Source: Polytrichum commune (taxonomy: Eukaryota > Streptophyta > Polytrichopsida > Polytrichales > Polytrichaceae). From it: a DNA stretch of 64,000 nt. The stretch's first letter is position 1. Each line of letters starts with the position of its first letter. Below, piece by piece: positions 1-14,571 of the stretch. The stretch lies in the NCBI GenBank assembly GCA_950295325.1, contig OX485803.1, positions 37,525,554 to 37,589,553 of the forward strand, read 5' to 3'. Made by a program: the position numbers and the translations under genes. The notes below the pieces were generated by a model, which saw only the letters and a program-made list of their open reading frames with translations, did not search any database and was not told where the DNA came from.

Positions 1-2228
1 TACAATGTGTGAAGTCATCATTACAATGAAGGTTGTACCATATGAACATCTAGTTGGTAGGGAGGAATAATCAAGGTGGGTCATTGCAATTGAGAAAATG
101 TTTATAGTGTCATCGTAATACTCATCAATCAACCTTCACCTATATGTAATTTAATCAAATCACATAATATGAAAAATGCTAATGATATGCATTATAAATA
201 ATATGATAATATGAAATGAATCCTATGTCTACGATGTATTTTATTCGCACTCTATAAAATTGCAATCCTAATCACTAATCCTACTCCTCACAAGTTGAAT
301 CATGTAAGTTGATGAAGGGCCATAATTTCAAATGTCAAGTGATATCAGTGTCCATGTCAAGATGGGTTGTCAAGATCTGACATTAATTGTAGAACCTCAT
401 CATGGGCTTCCCACATGCTAGTCCCTATAGACATTAAATCGAGGAGCATGGTGTGGATGATCTGCCAATTAGAGAGGACAATGCTCATCTCTTTGAGCTT
501 ATGGAGAATTTGGCCTATGAGATGGCTTGTAGTCCAAGTGCAAGGCAAAACCTCATTCTATACAAAGTATTTGTCATTGTTTATTGGATAAAGATAAACT
601 GAAATATAAGGTCTTTAACTCCTTTGGCTATAACATTGATCTCATTTTTCATATATACATAAATCACACGGATGTCCTCATAAGGGAAATCTTGTGCATG
701 GTACTCCAACAACTCATCGTAGTTCATGGGCAAGGGAGTGGCACATTTGCATGCATGTTGTCCTGCATTAAGTAGGTTAGTAAGTTATATGATTTTGTGG
801 CAAAACCAAATGGCAACCCAAAAACTGTGGAGTCTGATGTGTAGTGCAAATTAGAATTAAGCAAGTTTATTGCCAATCACAAGATTACAAAACACATGAT
901 GAGGACAATGCATGTAATGGAAGTACATGATAGTGGATGCAACCTTTTGATCTACACGAACATGCAATATGCATACAATAAAGATTAGGGAGACACAAAC
1001 ATGGACGGTGATGTGGGGATGTTGCATGACAAGATGAGTGGGCAAAGCAAGTTTCTTCTCGATCTAGTGTAATATTACTTGCAAATTTATGTAATACAAT
1101 AAGCATACATACACGATTGAAGTGACTTGCAATTAAGACATGTAAATACAATGGTGAGTAATGTGGCTTTATTTTTACATATGGTGGGGGAGGTAAACAA
1201 TTCAAGAACAATGAATCGTCATTTATAACTATAATGAGACCCAAGTCAATGAATTGGGTGGGGCATGTTCCTATCAACCCACATGATCCTTATTAATTAT
1301 TATACAAGATGAGGAAACACATAAATGTGTGAGCTTTGTAAAAGTGTTCCTTAGATCATCAATAACACAATGATGTAGGAAGCATGGGAAATTAAATAAA
1401 ATTATCTTTATTTACAAAAAATCAATGTAGAAGTGGAATTGTTTGTAAGTTGGGTTCAAGAAACCTGCTTGAAATCTAGAGTTGTGATATAAACGCACGA
1501 AAAGAGGATTGTTATATGTGCAAAAGAGCCTTTCAAACTAAAGGAAACATAGGATTGAGTTGTGCTCAAAATCTGTGGCAGCATGGTACTCGCATCTGCT
1601 AACACTCCCTCAAGTTTTAGACCAAACATCCAAATTGGGATTCACTCAACCCAAATGATGGACTAACACAAGTAGCCATAAAGGGTGCATAGACAAAGAG
1701 GATCGATGTGTTGAAAGGTATATGATATATTCCAACTTATCAGTGGCATCAATGGGTAGAATGGCTGGTGACAACATATATGTGTCTTGGACAACAATTT
1801 GTTGGAGAGTTGGAGGCAACACTGACACTACTATAGTGTCTACCCTGGGCGCATTTGTTCCATGAGACACAACATGTTCTTGCATTTGACCTTTGGGAGT
1901 ATTCAACACAATGAACCGTGGATCCGATATTTGCTACATATCTTGCCTACTTTGTTGGCGAGTCTTCCCCATAAGATTCTCAAAGAAACTGTCACCGGCA
2001 ACAAATTGGCCAAGTTATAGTAACAACGAAGCACACTTTGGCTAAGGTTGTGGTTGCAGTTGGACTTGAATCGTGGAGGAAACTACTTTATGAATTAAGT
2101 TGGAAATGCATAGTCTCTTCTTGTGGAGTGGCTTGAAGTCAAACACCACATGAATTTGTGTTGGGCGTTCATATCCTCCTTGATTCAACCCTGAAATCCA
2201 GTTTGTGCCCTCTAAGTGGAGAAGATAT
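1..2228. other. gene-free stretch
   Basis: No reading frame here has a recognisable domain; the longest minus-strand frame (885-1277, 130 codons) is low-complexity and has no family signature. Base composition is AT-rich like the rest of the intergenic DNA. I see no clear terminal repeats or RNA gene. Confidence 0.6.
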
Positions 2229-2547
2229 TTAAGGTAGAGGGGCCCTTTCCCGCTCGGGTCCTTAAACCGCTCACTAGACCTATCCAAACAAGAGGTACAT
2301 TATAGCTTCCAACCTCAAATTTCTATGTAATCATGGTGTACATTTTTGGGGTGAGTGGTTTTGGGTACCCCTATAAGTTATCCTTCCAAAATTCATAACT
2401 AATTCAACATTAATCCAAAATTAATTATTCCAATTGGTCTAATTTCCAATGTACTTTGCACATCTTCCAAGATTGATTCCCCCTTAATAACTCCCCAATG
2501 AACATGCCAATCTGAAATTCGAGCGGGAAAGGGCCCCTCTACCTTAA
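2229..2547. repeat. perfect 28-bp inverted repeat with 263-bp spacer
   Basis: The 28 bases at 2229-2256 recur exactly in reverse complement at 2520-2547. The core is GC-rich and contains the palindromic run GGGGCCC next to CCCGCTCG, unlike the AT-rich surroundings. Both arms lie inside short minus-strand frames (2042-2287 and 2399-2638). The second frame and the sequence upstream of it on the minus strand (to about 2900) encode acidic, Glu/Asp-rich peptide, which suggests a decayed transposon protein, but no family is recognisable. The arms could be TIRs of a small element or the product of an inverted duplication. Confidence 0.6.
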
Positions 2548-5500
2548 TTGTTGGCGGGAATTGAATCCCTTGGTGAGAGGCATCCCCATCATATTCGAAC
2601 ACTGTCCCGGGTTCAAAGTTGTCCTCTTCGGCATCCACATCTCCCTCAATGTTAATACCATTGTTCTCTTCATCCTCTTCTAGTCTTTGTCTTTGGCAAT
2701 TTCTTCTTCTTCCTTAAATTCTTTGTCATGCTCTAACCCCACATCCTCCTCCTCACCTTCACCATGTGGTGGCATAAGTTCCTGCCTCTCATGAAAGTCC
2801 ATAGTATTTTCAGCTCTGAGTGGTTCCTCTTCCATATCTTCACCCAATTCCTATACTACGCTAGTCGGATTCTTGATCAATTGTGGCATGTCATCGTTTT
2901 CACCTATTCCATGTGGACAAGCATGTGGGATTGAATGAGGTTCATGTAGATCAACATGAACATAAGCACCCAACTTTGAACCTCAAGCAAGAAATACCTA
3001 TTGTAGTGATGAGCAGAACCTCAATGTCTTCTTCAAATGCTTGGTCATCAACATCATGGAGCATGGCATGGTTGTTGTTGAAATTGCGAGGGTTGGGCCT
3101 TTTGGATTCCTCAACCATTTTTAGAATGTAGCGGAGTATTGTATGGTGACATAGTTGAGGATGTTGGCTTTGAGCATCTGGTGAATCGACAAGTTAATCA
3201 CAAATTATCAAATAGAAATGAGGAATTGATTGCAAATAAGTTCATGTAGATCTATTGGAACTTACCAAGGCAAAAATGGAAGGCTTGAGTCCTCCAAAGA
3301 AAACTGACAATGATGTTACCTCACACACATCCTTCTACAAGAAAAGAGACGTGTGCCTACATGCAAAGCTCTCCCTTGTATAGTTCTTATCCAAGCTTTG
3401 ATCACTCCCCTTTTTGGACAATGTATCGTGGCAAATCTAGAGGGAAGATGATAGACGGGAACTTCTTCTTAGCTTTGTTCTTGTTGACAAAGAAAATACC
3501 ATTCAAATAGGGGAGGTCTCTCACTTGCTCAATTATGGGTCCTCCATAATATCTTTAGCAACACAAGGCACATAGAAGCAAGGACGGGGATATATGTGTC
3601 CAAATATTTTTTCCACATAGCTAGTGCGTGAAACTCAAAATTGCCTCTATATACTGAGGATTGGCGACAAGCATCCACACGGGCACCATGGAAAGACCAC
3701 TATATTCGTTAATTTGAGACTTTCTCTTGTCTCAAATTAATATATGAACCACAACAACATGGTCTAATGTTTGGGTTGTCCTACCTAAACCATCTTAATA
3801 TGAGTTCTTAATTGGGTTCTTGATATGAACACCCGCTTCAAAGTATTTGCATCTTACAACATTCTCCAATATCTGTGTGATTTTATCCATGTTCTTATAT
3901 TTGTAACTGTCTCAAAATGCCGAAAAAGTCCCGAATTAACGAATAGAGTGATCAATCAGTGTTGTTGATGTAACAAACAAATTAATCTACGGTCAGAATC
4001 CTAACCTTACCCTTGGAAAAAAAACGGAAACTGACAAACCCTCTTGCGACAACAAAACTTCCCAATAATTTTATTTATTTATTTATTCGAATTGCCGTGT
4101 TGTGTTCAAAGACCCATTGTTGTTTCTCTTACCAAACAAATTGATGACATTTCCAGGTTGTGTTTGTGCATCCTTCTTCAACCACATGTCCAACATACAC
4201 CTCAAGCCCTGGTTTGCGGGCAAGGACTTGTTATTGGCCACCCTCTTTTTGTTGACCCATTCAAGATGGAATCCTCAAAAAATGATGTCCATTTGCCCTT
4301 CGTCACCTTTATCTATTCTTAAACTTCAACCACATGTTGCGGTGGAGCAATTGGTGGTTGTTTTCACTTGTCCAAAATTGATATCCTTGGTCCTCTATTG
4401 GAATTTTGTGATAAGGGTGTTTTTCCACTTCCATTTCATGATCCATGCGGACAAGTTGATGACCTTGTGATTCAAGCCATGGACTAGGAGATAAGGAGAA
4501 TTTCTTTTTGTAGAAGGCTATGGTCTGATAGGAATAATCACCACCATGCAATATTAGCACATGCCTTGTTGTTGCTATACATAAGCGGTGGATTTCTCCA
4601 AACAATCTAAGGCCATAATTTTATCTACATCAAACCTTTGATGGAATAGCAATTTACTTGTAAAAGAAAATTTTATTAAATAATATTATGATTAAAGATT
4701 GATCCTTTGTGAATGAAATGCACCATAGTTTGTGAAGGCTAGTAGTTTTGTTGGACAAAGAGTGATTCTCTAGTCCATTGAAAATTTGTTTTCTATATGA
4801 TTGAGTACCTTACTTAGGAGTAAATCTTGTTGAAATTATGTAATAGTTTCCGTGTGCAAGACAATGGTATGTTATCTATGTTGTGAGTTGGTTTAACTTC
4901 TATTTAAAGAGGTTGAGTCAATGGTCTTGTTTGTGTTGTGAGAGACTTACAAGTAATGTTGCGTATGAAGTCAATGGTATGTGGCACAAATGGATTCAAT
5001 AGATAATTGTCTAAAGTGAATTATTGATATTTGTGATTAAATTTGTTGGGAAAAAGCCATAGAGTGTACTTGGCGCGTAAGTGCATTCATGGTTTACTAG
5101 AGGAGAAATTTCTTTGAGTCGATTGACCTTTGATGTCTCCATAGTCTCATACATGAGAGGCAATTGGTTGTTTGTGTGATATAGTTATACATCATGTAGT
5201 AGGATAGATAGGGAGAGAGCATAGATAAATTCCTCCTTATAATGGGAATCCCTAATCATTATGGGGATCCATGAATATCTCATTGAGAACCATTGTTTGG
5301 TATGAGTGTTCTAAGTTGTTGAAAGAATTCGAATTATTTGGAGCAATCAATAATTAGTATTAATAAGAGAAATATTGAGTGAAAAATATAAGAATATGGA
5401 CTTGGTAAAGACTATGGTCTTTTAGAATTTGAGAGATGAGCAATTGTCTTTAAGAAGGATGTCGTCGTGACATGCAAGTGATGTAGTCTAAGTGCAAAAC

Positions 5501-8500
5501 CAATAAAAACAAGAGGAGATGATTTCTTTGGAGGTCAAGAGGCAATAGTCTAGTGCATGTTTCGTACCCTAGTTGTTTTTTATGACTATTGATAGGATAT
5601 CGAACTTGAACAAACAACAATTTGAGACCATTTGTTGTGAAGAGGCCGAGAAGGCAACATGATTTGATGGTTGGAATTCCAATAAGTATTGTGCCCTCAT
5701 TAGATGTTTTAAAGTAATTTCACTTTAAAATGCTACAGTGGTAACCATGATTTATTATAGTAATTGAACTGATTAGACATTTTTCTTAAAATATAAATGG
5801 GAGAAAATTTCCAATAAATTAATGAATCCAACCTTGACCCCTTAATTCACGTATGTAGTTTGGCCTATTGTCACAATTTATGAATAGTATGGCTACTTTG
5901 TGTGGAGTTGATTACCTTTATTAGAAATAAAATGAGAAAGAGGTAAAATAGAAATGTTTGTTCAATTAGTATGTGACATGTTAGGCCATAAGCTAGGATA
6001 TACTATTTTTTTTTTTGATAGGCCATAGTTTGATAGAAGTGGAAATGATCATTGATATCTATACATGTGGTGAAGAAGGTATATAAGACCATTAGTCTAA
6101 GTAGAGAGGGAGCCCAAAAATTCATTTTTGGATATCAAACCTCTATTGAATTGTATGGCCGTTGAGCTAATTTTAATTGAATTACCAAGCACAACTTGTG
6201 TCTTAGTACATTTATGTGGGATGCATGATTGCAAGTCAATTGTTTGGAGCTCACAATAATTTAAGTTGTCTAGGGTGTTTGTACTAGATTGCAAGTGGTG
6301 TATTTAACTCTTTAATCTATAATCAAATTGTGATAGAATACCTCAAGTATGCAAAGAGTGATTCCTTTGTCTACATGCTAAATTACACAAGCAATAGTCA
6401 TTGAGAGTTTGACTAATTGAGTTCTCATTGCTCACACTATTGTATGTGGTGAGAACAATTGAGAGATTTGTGATCTTGGGAAGCAAGCTAGAGTGATAGG
6501 GTTGGATTTGTAATGAGTGTGTCAACCAGGAGTGATTCATGTGAATTTGTGTATGAAACTTTATACTTCAATGAAGGATCTTTGAATCATTTGTGTGCAT
6601 TTCTTCTTGAGAGGCAAACGCAAAATTTGTATTTGAGTGAGTTATGAAAAACCTCCAAGGAGTTCATGCTGGGGAATCTACAGTCTTGCAGACACTATGA
6701 GTGATTCATATTAGTGGAGAGCCAACTTGTGAAATCGAGAGACTCTGTGAGGGAGTCCGATGATTTGAGGTTGGAATGAGCACATGTGAAGATTGCAATA
6801 AGATATATAGTCTTGTTAAAGATTAATTAACAACAATGTCTTTTAAATGCTCAATCCATTGACTGAGGGATACACTTGAATTTTTTATTGTCCCTTGGAG
6901 TATGTCAATGTGTGTGTGTGTGTGTGCACGCGCACTGATTCTATAATATGAAGCAAGAGGAGTGAGTCCTTGTCATAACCCATATAATTGATTTGCAAAT
7001 TTTGGGAATTTCACAACCAATGTATGTTGTGTTTCAATTTCATTCTACATTTTATGTGTCGTGATTTAGATGATATGGTTGAAGGTGGATTCGATACTTG
7101 ATACGGAAGAACCCCCGATGAAATTCAGTGATAATTCTCAAGAGATAAATATAAAAGCCTAGTAATAAGCAATTGTCTTGCTTCAAGAAATCTTAAACTT
7201 ACAATTGACTAAGTCTGTGAGAATTGAAATTCTCAAGTGTCCCAAAGAGGATTCAAAATGGCTATGGTCTCAAGCTTTCAAAACCATGCGTGCTCTATTT
7301 ACTAACCTTCAACATAAATGAAGCTAAAAGAGCACGTGCAAAATACCGTTGTATGTGAAGTGAATATACCCCAACTGAATTAGTATGGTTTGTATAGAGA
7401 TATCGACAAGGGTGAGAAGGTGAATAGTCTCAATGGCCTAGCTCTAGTAAGTATTACATAGCAATTTAACCTTGTGATGAATTAACCAACATATGCTAGA
7501 ATGGTAACCTTGAATCAATCCAAACCTGGTAATTAAATTCATTAAAAACAATGTTGAAATGTTATAGATGGAATAAGTGTTCAAACATGTAGTTGCTCAA
7601 GAAATGAAAGTATAAATCAAGCATTAAATTAAAACAAGATAAATAAAGAACCAAACCATGTTGATTTCATTATGTTGTGGTTTGGGCTATTGCTACAATC
7701 CATGGGCATAATGGTTACTTTGAACAAGACCATGTAAAAAACTATGGTCTGACCATATAACTAAAATAAATGTATTTAAGGAAAACTAAGAAACTTTGAC
7801 TACACTGCCATTTTCAAGTTACATCAAAAAAGGCTAATTAATTCAAGATTATTGACTACAACAAAGTGCCATTGGTTTTGGTAAAGAAACAAAATGAGAT
7901 ACTACATGCAAGGCTATTGACTATAGTTGTGCCTATGCTTGAGCACCGCACTTGGTCTAATCAAAATGAACTCATTGCTAGACCAATGTTTGAGTAAATA
8001 ATGTGAGATTGAATGGCTGCCACAATTGCATGTACTGACATTGAGAGATGTTGAAGTCTTTGATCCCAAACCCTAACCCACTAGTCAAAATACCGTCATT
8101 TTCACATTTGGACCCCGTGTGCCTCTTAGTCTAGATTAAATTTTGTGTTGCATTACCTAAACCCTAAACCCCTGGGTCAATAACTAGGTTTCGGATGAAA
8201 AATATCAACAACTCAATAAATGGAACATTGAGTCCCATTGTATGATATTCTACAAGGGAGGATATGTAGTCGGCAACTATATGGATCCACATAATTTAAA
8301 TTGAGAACATGACTCTATTTCCTATGGTTTTGGGATATAAGAGAAAGAGTGCCATTAACTTGGAAGTTGATATTACGAGCTTGGAGTGTACTACCGAGAG
8401 ATAACACTTAATATGGAGGGTAGATTGCATGTGGGACTCCTGCCCAACACCTTCAATGTGGACTTTACCATGGTGGATGGGTCTTAAATGGTTTTTTTAC

Positions 8501-10136
8501 TAGCCCACTTGTCCTAGGATATGAAACACACAATTAGTACAACATGGCTATCAATTCCAAATCAAAACCATAGCCGTCACTGACTTTCCTCAGAGTTTTT
8601 AGAGTTTGTGCAAATATCTTTTTCATTATCGAAATGAAGATTCATGTGCTTATTAAATGGTCATATAACCCCCTCTCCACCCCAATTATGTTGACTATTG
8701 AGCCTAGTCTGATGGTGATCATATCTTTATAACTCATCATTATTTTTTGGGTATATGTTCTCAGATTCCCACCAAAATCACATACCACTCAAATATAGGT
8801 TTCCCAATAAGAAAAATATTTGTAGCAAGGTGCACCCTATTGATGAGGTTGCCTCTTAGTCATTATGCTTTCCCAAACTTAGATGATGTAACCCGCTCTT
8901 GACCGGTGAATCCATAAGGTTGAATCAACTTTCTTCCTATTTAATCTAAATTCATTTGTTCTTAGAACCTTTATAAGTGTTTAGAACATATGTGGTAGGC
9001 ATATCACCACTTAAATCTTCTACATTGTTCATGGTATTTAGTGCCACATGCGTAATAGGTGTCACTTGCCCTATTTTGAAGCGTTATATCCTAGCAGGTT
9101 ACATTGATGATTAACAACTTCATCATAGGATTTCATTTTATGTCATTTACCAACATTCAAGTATGCTTACTATTAATATCTTGGCATGAGTATGTTCAAT
9201 ATTGTTATGAAGTGCATGCTTATGTCACACAATGGCTTGCAAGTTGACTAAAGTGTACACAAATGACAAGTCATGCCATAGTATAGTATGCTAAATAATA
9301 TCTTCTTCTTGCATACTAAAATGCAAATGCACAACACTTGTCATTAGTAAACTAAAAATTATTTTCCCCTTGCATACTAAAACACGAGACTATCATTAAC
9401 GTATCACATGGTGCTCCTCTAAATGTCATAATGAAGATGAATTTTCACTAAAAAAAAAATACTTAATAATGTCGATGAATGTAGTCCTATTGACAATTAA
9501 TGGGCATGACACTTTGAAACCTCTAGGCATCTAGTTTAGGCCATTCACAAATAGTTTACATGCCACTAAATACCATAAATGTTGAAGTTGTAAATGTATG
9601 GCCTCCTGAAGTGAAATTTAAAATTTTGATCGACTATGATTAGATGGGAGATTGAGCTCAACATGATTTCCTTTCCACCTCAAGATTTCCTATCATATGA
9701 TGGCTTTGGTCTTTCGATGAACGTCTTGTGACCTTCATGGGCATGCTTGAGGGGGTCGTAAATCCAAGTTTGCTTGAGTGCTCTAACCTCCAATTCTTGA
9801 CCTCACCTTAATAGGTCATGTATCTTACTTACTTGAGTATCTTCTTCCATAATACAATAAAGTGTTTGTCGAGCCATTAGTGATCCGAGCATTGAATTTA
9901 ATCTCCATTTATGTAGGACGAGTGATTAAGTTTCCAAGTGATCCGGATATTTGTATACTTAGGCATCCAAGTTGTGCGTTCTTGACTTCTGCATGTCCAA
10001 AGTATTTGAGTTGCTTAAATGATTTATTTCCAAATTGTCAACCTTCGAATTTCAAGTCCAAGTAACTTTCAAGTTTCTAAGTTAATTTGTGTTTCAAGTA
10101 ATCATCAAGTTATGGAAGAATAACTCAAGTAGTTGG
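2548..10136. other. long gene-free AT-rich stretch
   Basis: About 7.6 kb without a frame of recognisable coding content. The interval around 2600-2900 is Glu/Asp-rich on the minus strand and may be the tail of a decayed transposon protein. A short (TG)9 run lies at 6909-6926. Telomere-like CCCTAAA pieces occur near 8065 and 8158. I see no other feature I can support. Confidence 0.5.
6909..6926. repeat. (TG)9 microsatellite
   Basis: Nine uninterrupted TG units followed by CACGCGCAC, which gives an alternating purine-pyrimidine run of about 26 bases. Confidence 0.9.
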
Positions 10137-10157
10137 TTTTAGGGTTTAGGGTTTAGA
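10137..10157 (+). repeat. interstitial telomere-like TTTAGGG repeat
   Basis: Nearly three units of the plant telomere heptamer TTTAGGG in tandem. It may be an interstitial telomeric remnant or a telo-box-like motif; no gene is nearby. Confidence 0.7.
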
Positions 10158-10412
10158 GATTCCAAGCCCTTTGATGAGTCTCAAAATGTTTGGGCTCTTC
10201 ACGTTCTTCAATTTTCTTCAAACTTCCTAAGCGTTTTAACTCTTAAATGTTCAAGCCTTCATGATTCTTTTTGGACACCTCTAACACCAGAGCTGATTTT
10301 TTTTTGGTTATGTAGCAAAATAGGCTCTATTTTCTTCAAAAATTTGAAGGCGATCGGATAATATTTTATTGGTCAAGTTGATATATGAAATATGAACATG
10401 GCCTTCATCCGC

Positions 10413-10434
10413 GGGGGGGGGGGGGGGGGGGGGG
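10413..10434 (+). repeat. poly-G tract (22 G)
   Basis: Twenty-two consecutive G on the + strand, preceded by GC. It can form a G-quadruplex. Its length could be imprecise in an assembly. Confidence 0.85.
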
Positions 10435-13400
10435 AGTAGCTAGAGAAAAACTTTGAATTTATTTATTTTTGTTTCATGACCATTTTGGTCATGCCCCAAA
10501 TTTTAGAAAGTTGGCAACTTTGCCATAACATGTTATGTGGATGAGAAATGAGCTACTCCCAAGAAAGTGGATTTTTGAGTAAATTTAGATGAAGTCTGTC
10601 ACCCTCAAAGTCCGCTCACTAAGTTTCATCCAAATCCTTCCAGTCAAAGTTGTGCACAACTATCATCTTGTCCTACGGAAAGGAAAAGAAGAAGAACCAC
10701 CCAAATTGGGCATCATATGTAAAAGATATTGGACCCTAAATTTGGGTCGTGCATTTGAGCAACACGTGGAACCAACCCCAAAAACCAACAATGCCAACCT
10801 AATAAAAAATCCTACATTCTTGGAGTATGATGTTCTTATATGTTATTTTGACCCACACGGTAGTGGACACCACCCTACACGGGTACATACCTTCCCATCC
10901 ACATGGATTGCAACTTGATAGTTTGCAAACCCCGATAGAATATTCTATTGACGACTCATTTTGGGTTGCTTGAACATTAAAGGGTTAAGTACTTTTGAAA
11001 GTTTATTTAAGAGTCTCAAGTAACCAAAATCTTATAATTTCTTCAAAAAGTCTCAAGCAAAAGTTTCAAGTATCTCATCCAAGGTACAAAGGTAACATTT
11101 CAACTTTACATGTGATACATTGTTTATGAAATTTAGTACATGCCTTTGAAGTACGGAAGATATATTGTTCTTGCCCCAAGGTGGGATCGTAGTACTTTGT
11201 TCTTTTGGGTCCTTTTTCGTATCATGGCCCGTCCATAGGACTACCATGTGATAGTTACATGTAGGCTTGCCACAAATTCATGTGCACATTGTAAAAATTG
11301 TGGCATAGGTTATGTCATACATTGTCTCCTAGATTGGTATCCAATTGCAACATAAATGAGTTGCCTACACTTATTAGTATCTTAAGGAACAACATGGGCA
11401 TGAATAAACTCACGGTATGGAGATTGCAATATCTCAAGACCAATAATGTTATATGTTTTTACTGTACCATTTAACAGTTTTTTATGATCATCATGGATTC
11501 AAAAGAATATAATGATAAGATTGGTATAACTCAATAGGCGTCGGTGCATTCAGTTGGAGTATATTGAACTTGCCTATGCATCCAAATCATTGTTTACTTA
11601 ACATATCACTCATTATGACGTTCCATATGAATTTTTGATTAGAAATTTGTAACAACCACCTATGTTCGGCATGCACCAAATTATGTGTTTCGTGCATATG
11701 ACATGGCTAGATTTGGAATGTAATGTGAATTGTTTGAGTTTATATAATGAAGGGCATAAAGTAGATAACTAGAGGCCTCAAAGTGTCAAGTCCAATAATT
11801 GATAATATCATAATGATACCCATTCAAGGTCATAATAATTAAGCAATTGGTTGACATGAGAAACAACTTGCTTAATTTAGAATGATATTCAACATAGCAC
11901 AACGGAAGACTTGAGATAAAAGTTTTCAGGTGGTTTAGTTTGTAAGGGGATCAATATATTGTTGAGCATAGTATTGGCAACACTTGCTTTGTGTTTACAA
12001 TTTAGTATGCAAGAGGAAGATATTTTTAAGCACACTAATCTCAAGTGTCATTTGTATACACTGTAGTCAACTTGTAGACCAATGTGTACCATAGGCATAT
12101 AATTCATAACACTCTAAATGAATATTCTTGTGGCAAGATGTTAGTCAATGCAGTTGAACGTCAAGTGTTATGAGGGTGACACTAATGGTGAAGATGGTGG
12201 TCATTAGTATAACCCAACGTGCACCTCTGTGAGCCCAAAATTGATGCCCACATTGGTTGTTAACACTTGTAAAACATTACAAGTGGTGTTTTGGTGATTT
12301 ATGATTATTCATAAAAATATAAAAAGAATGAAGCTTGAAGAAAACTTAGTTTGAAGCATTAGGCTTTTGTGGAGTGGATTTAAGTAGGAGAAGGACAAAC
12401 CTTGGTAAAATGTGGTAGGTAGAAAACCAAGGTTAGTTAAATGTTTGAATTAGGATCATTGTTGATCATTTGAGGGAGGAAGGCTTAGGAGATAGGATAA
12501 GAGCCTACAAAGTAGGAGAAAATCTCGAGGGTTTATCGTGAGCCTTGAGGGTGCTCACCCCCTCAAACTCACTATATAATCTCTCATTCTTCCCTCATTC
12601 ATCCTCTCTTTTCTTCGTGCTCCTTGGCACTCCACGTGTTATAAATGTGGGTGCGTGGGAAGCAAGATAGGAGCACGTGTATGTGCATGGATGTAAGGTT
12701 AGGAGCCAAGGCTAGTTGGCCTTGAAGAGGGTTTGACATCTTGTTAGTAATAGTTGGGCGTGAATGATTTAAAGTTCAATTTATGGCTTTGTTTGAATAT
12801 TTGGATTTATATTGATTAGCCTTAAACTTATGCGGATGTGCAAAGTCTCTTATTGGAGCATTTAGTTTTGTTGGACTTCATATGAATTTTTGAGGGCCAA
12901 AAAACCGAGACTATGTCCAAACTTCCAAAAACTAGTGAAAAAGTGTAGGTTCAAAGGGAACAGCGTAGAATTGCGACCATATACTTTGTGGCAGTAGAAA
13001 TATTATTGCATATTCATGTAGAGGACTTCATTACCTATCCATGGATACCAAGAACTCATTTTTTGGACTTCATATGAATTTTTGAGAGCCAAAAAACCGA
13101 GACTATGTCCAAACTTCCAAACTTCCAAACTTCGAGATTAAGGAGTGTAAGAAGACATAGTATAGACTTGGCTAAGTTGCGTATATTCCCACGATAGATT
13201 GGAATCATACATTGTGTTACAAAGAGAGAAATCTCTACATGTCATTATAAACTTCTCCATTCGGGCTAGGACGAAATTGAAGGGTGGAGGCTTTTTGGTG
13301 ACAACCTCAAAATAGGGTACTAATTAAGTCAAATTGAATCCCACGATGGATATATAAATTCAAGGTGTGTGTGTGTGACTTATGTGGTCATTCTCAGTCG

Positions 13401-13639
13401 GATACAAAGCGTCAATCATGATTCAGCATTGAATGCCAACGGGCACAATATCAAGTTGGAATCGCTAAGCTTAGTTAATTCACATTGGGTTATTTAATAT
13501 CTTACTTTGTAAGCTATATTCAAGTGGCACATGACAATGGTCAGGCGGAGCTCCAAAAAGATGCAAACTAATATTACAACCCTTTAGAGTTATGATATCT
13601 ACTAGGCTTCAAAGTCCACATAATTGGGGACATGTATGA
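10435..13639. other. gene-free stretch
   Basis: No recognisable coding frame. A 45-bp segment beginning TTGGACTTCATATGAATTTT near 12872 recurs near 13065, so there is a local direct duplication about 190 bp apart. No terminal repeats were seen around it. Confidence 0.5.
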
Positions 13640-13810
13640 CCAATTACATTATGACCACAATAAATTATCATTTTGGCAATAAATAAGATATTCATATGAT
13701 ATGAGCTCTAGCAGCTACGGCCTCCACTTGGAACTTTTGCTAGCCATTTTGCAATGATCGTGTGTTTCATAACCTAGAAGTGGTCTAGTAATCTATGAAG
13801 TCCCATAAAA
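13640..13810 (+). repeat. dispersed repeat H, partial copy
   Basis: Shares the segment containing AAGATATTCATATGA, GAGCTC, GGCCTCCA and TTTCATAACCTAGAAGTGG with copies near 28262-28665, 33610-34010 and 49800-50650. Only the 3' part of the repeat is recognisable here. Class unknown; it may be a solo LTR or an old MITE. Confidence 0.5.
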
Positions 13811-13921
13811 TGCTTTGCAATGGAACACAAATTGGGAACCTTGTTGGCTTGTATGTGGTGGCATGTGGAGCTATGTAGGTGGGCCTTGGATATAAGCATG
13901 TGAGGTTGGCATGCAAAGTTA

Positions 13922-14422
13922 GGGGCAGTTTACACTATGGACCATGAAGTCGTCCCACGTAAGAGGCCTATTTTGCTTGGGACGACTTCCATGGTCTGAG
14001 TTACTAAAATATTAGTTTTCATGGTTCATGGGCCCTTCACTAGGTGTAAACCGAATGTGGACCAAGAGGAATGACCATACACCAAAAAGTGAAGGTGCTA
14101 ATTTTTTTAATACATGCCCAAAAAAAATCGGGAAAACAAAATATTAAAAAAAAATTCGGCCAATGGCTGATTTTCAGCCTTACGGCTCCCTTGATTTCCG
14201 TTGAGTCGAGCATTTTGCCTCGCCTCAACGGAAAACCCATTGGACCATGGCACATTATCCAAATGGCAGATTTTAGTAGTTTTCGGGGACCTCAAAGTTA
14301 GTGGTCATTCTCCTTTTTTCAAGGTAGTGTAAAGCCAAATGGGACCAAGAGCACTTTACTCTCCAATCACAGATTTTAGAATTTCATGGTCATGGCTCTT
14401 GGTCCATAGTGTAAACCGCCCC
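13922..14422. mobile_element. PIF/Harbinger-like non-autonomous TIR element
   Basis: A 501-bp element flanked by the 3-bp target duplication TTA (13919-13921 and 14423-14425). The left end reads GGGGCAGTTTACACTATGG and the right end is its imperfect inverse, GTCCATAGTGTAAACCGCCCC. A TWA target and GGG-starting TIRs are typical of Tourist/PIF-Harbinger MITEs. The subterminal region is itself a foldback: ACCATGAAGTCGTCCCA near 13941 pairs with TGGGACGACTTCCATGGT near 13978. An internal block (about 14040-14075) matches, inverted, the block at about 37180-37215 in another element of this group. No transposase is encoded. Confidence 0.75.
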
Positions 14423-14571
14423 TTAGCAAGGCCTCACGTATTGTATAATTAAGTTTTGCAGATCGGGGGTTTGGACCCTAGTACTTCTTGCTAATTGAGC
14501 CAAACTTGGGGTACATGGTCTTGGGTTTAGGGGTTTAGGTTTTGGCAAAACTTTAGAGCCTGGAACTCTAA

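Noticed and set aside
2399-2638. 79-codon acidic minus-strand frame as a gene
   Set aside because: It has no recognisable domain, overlaps one arm of the 28-bp inverted repeat and is broken on both sides.
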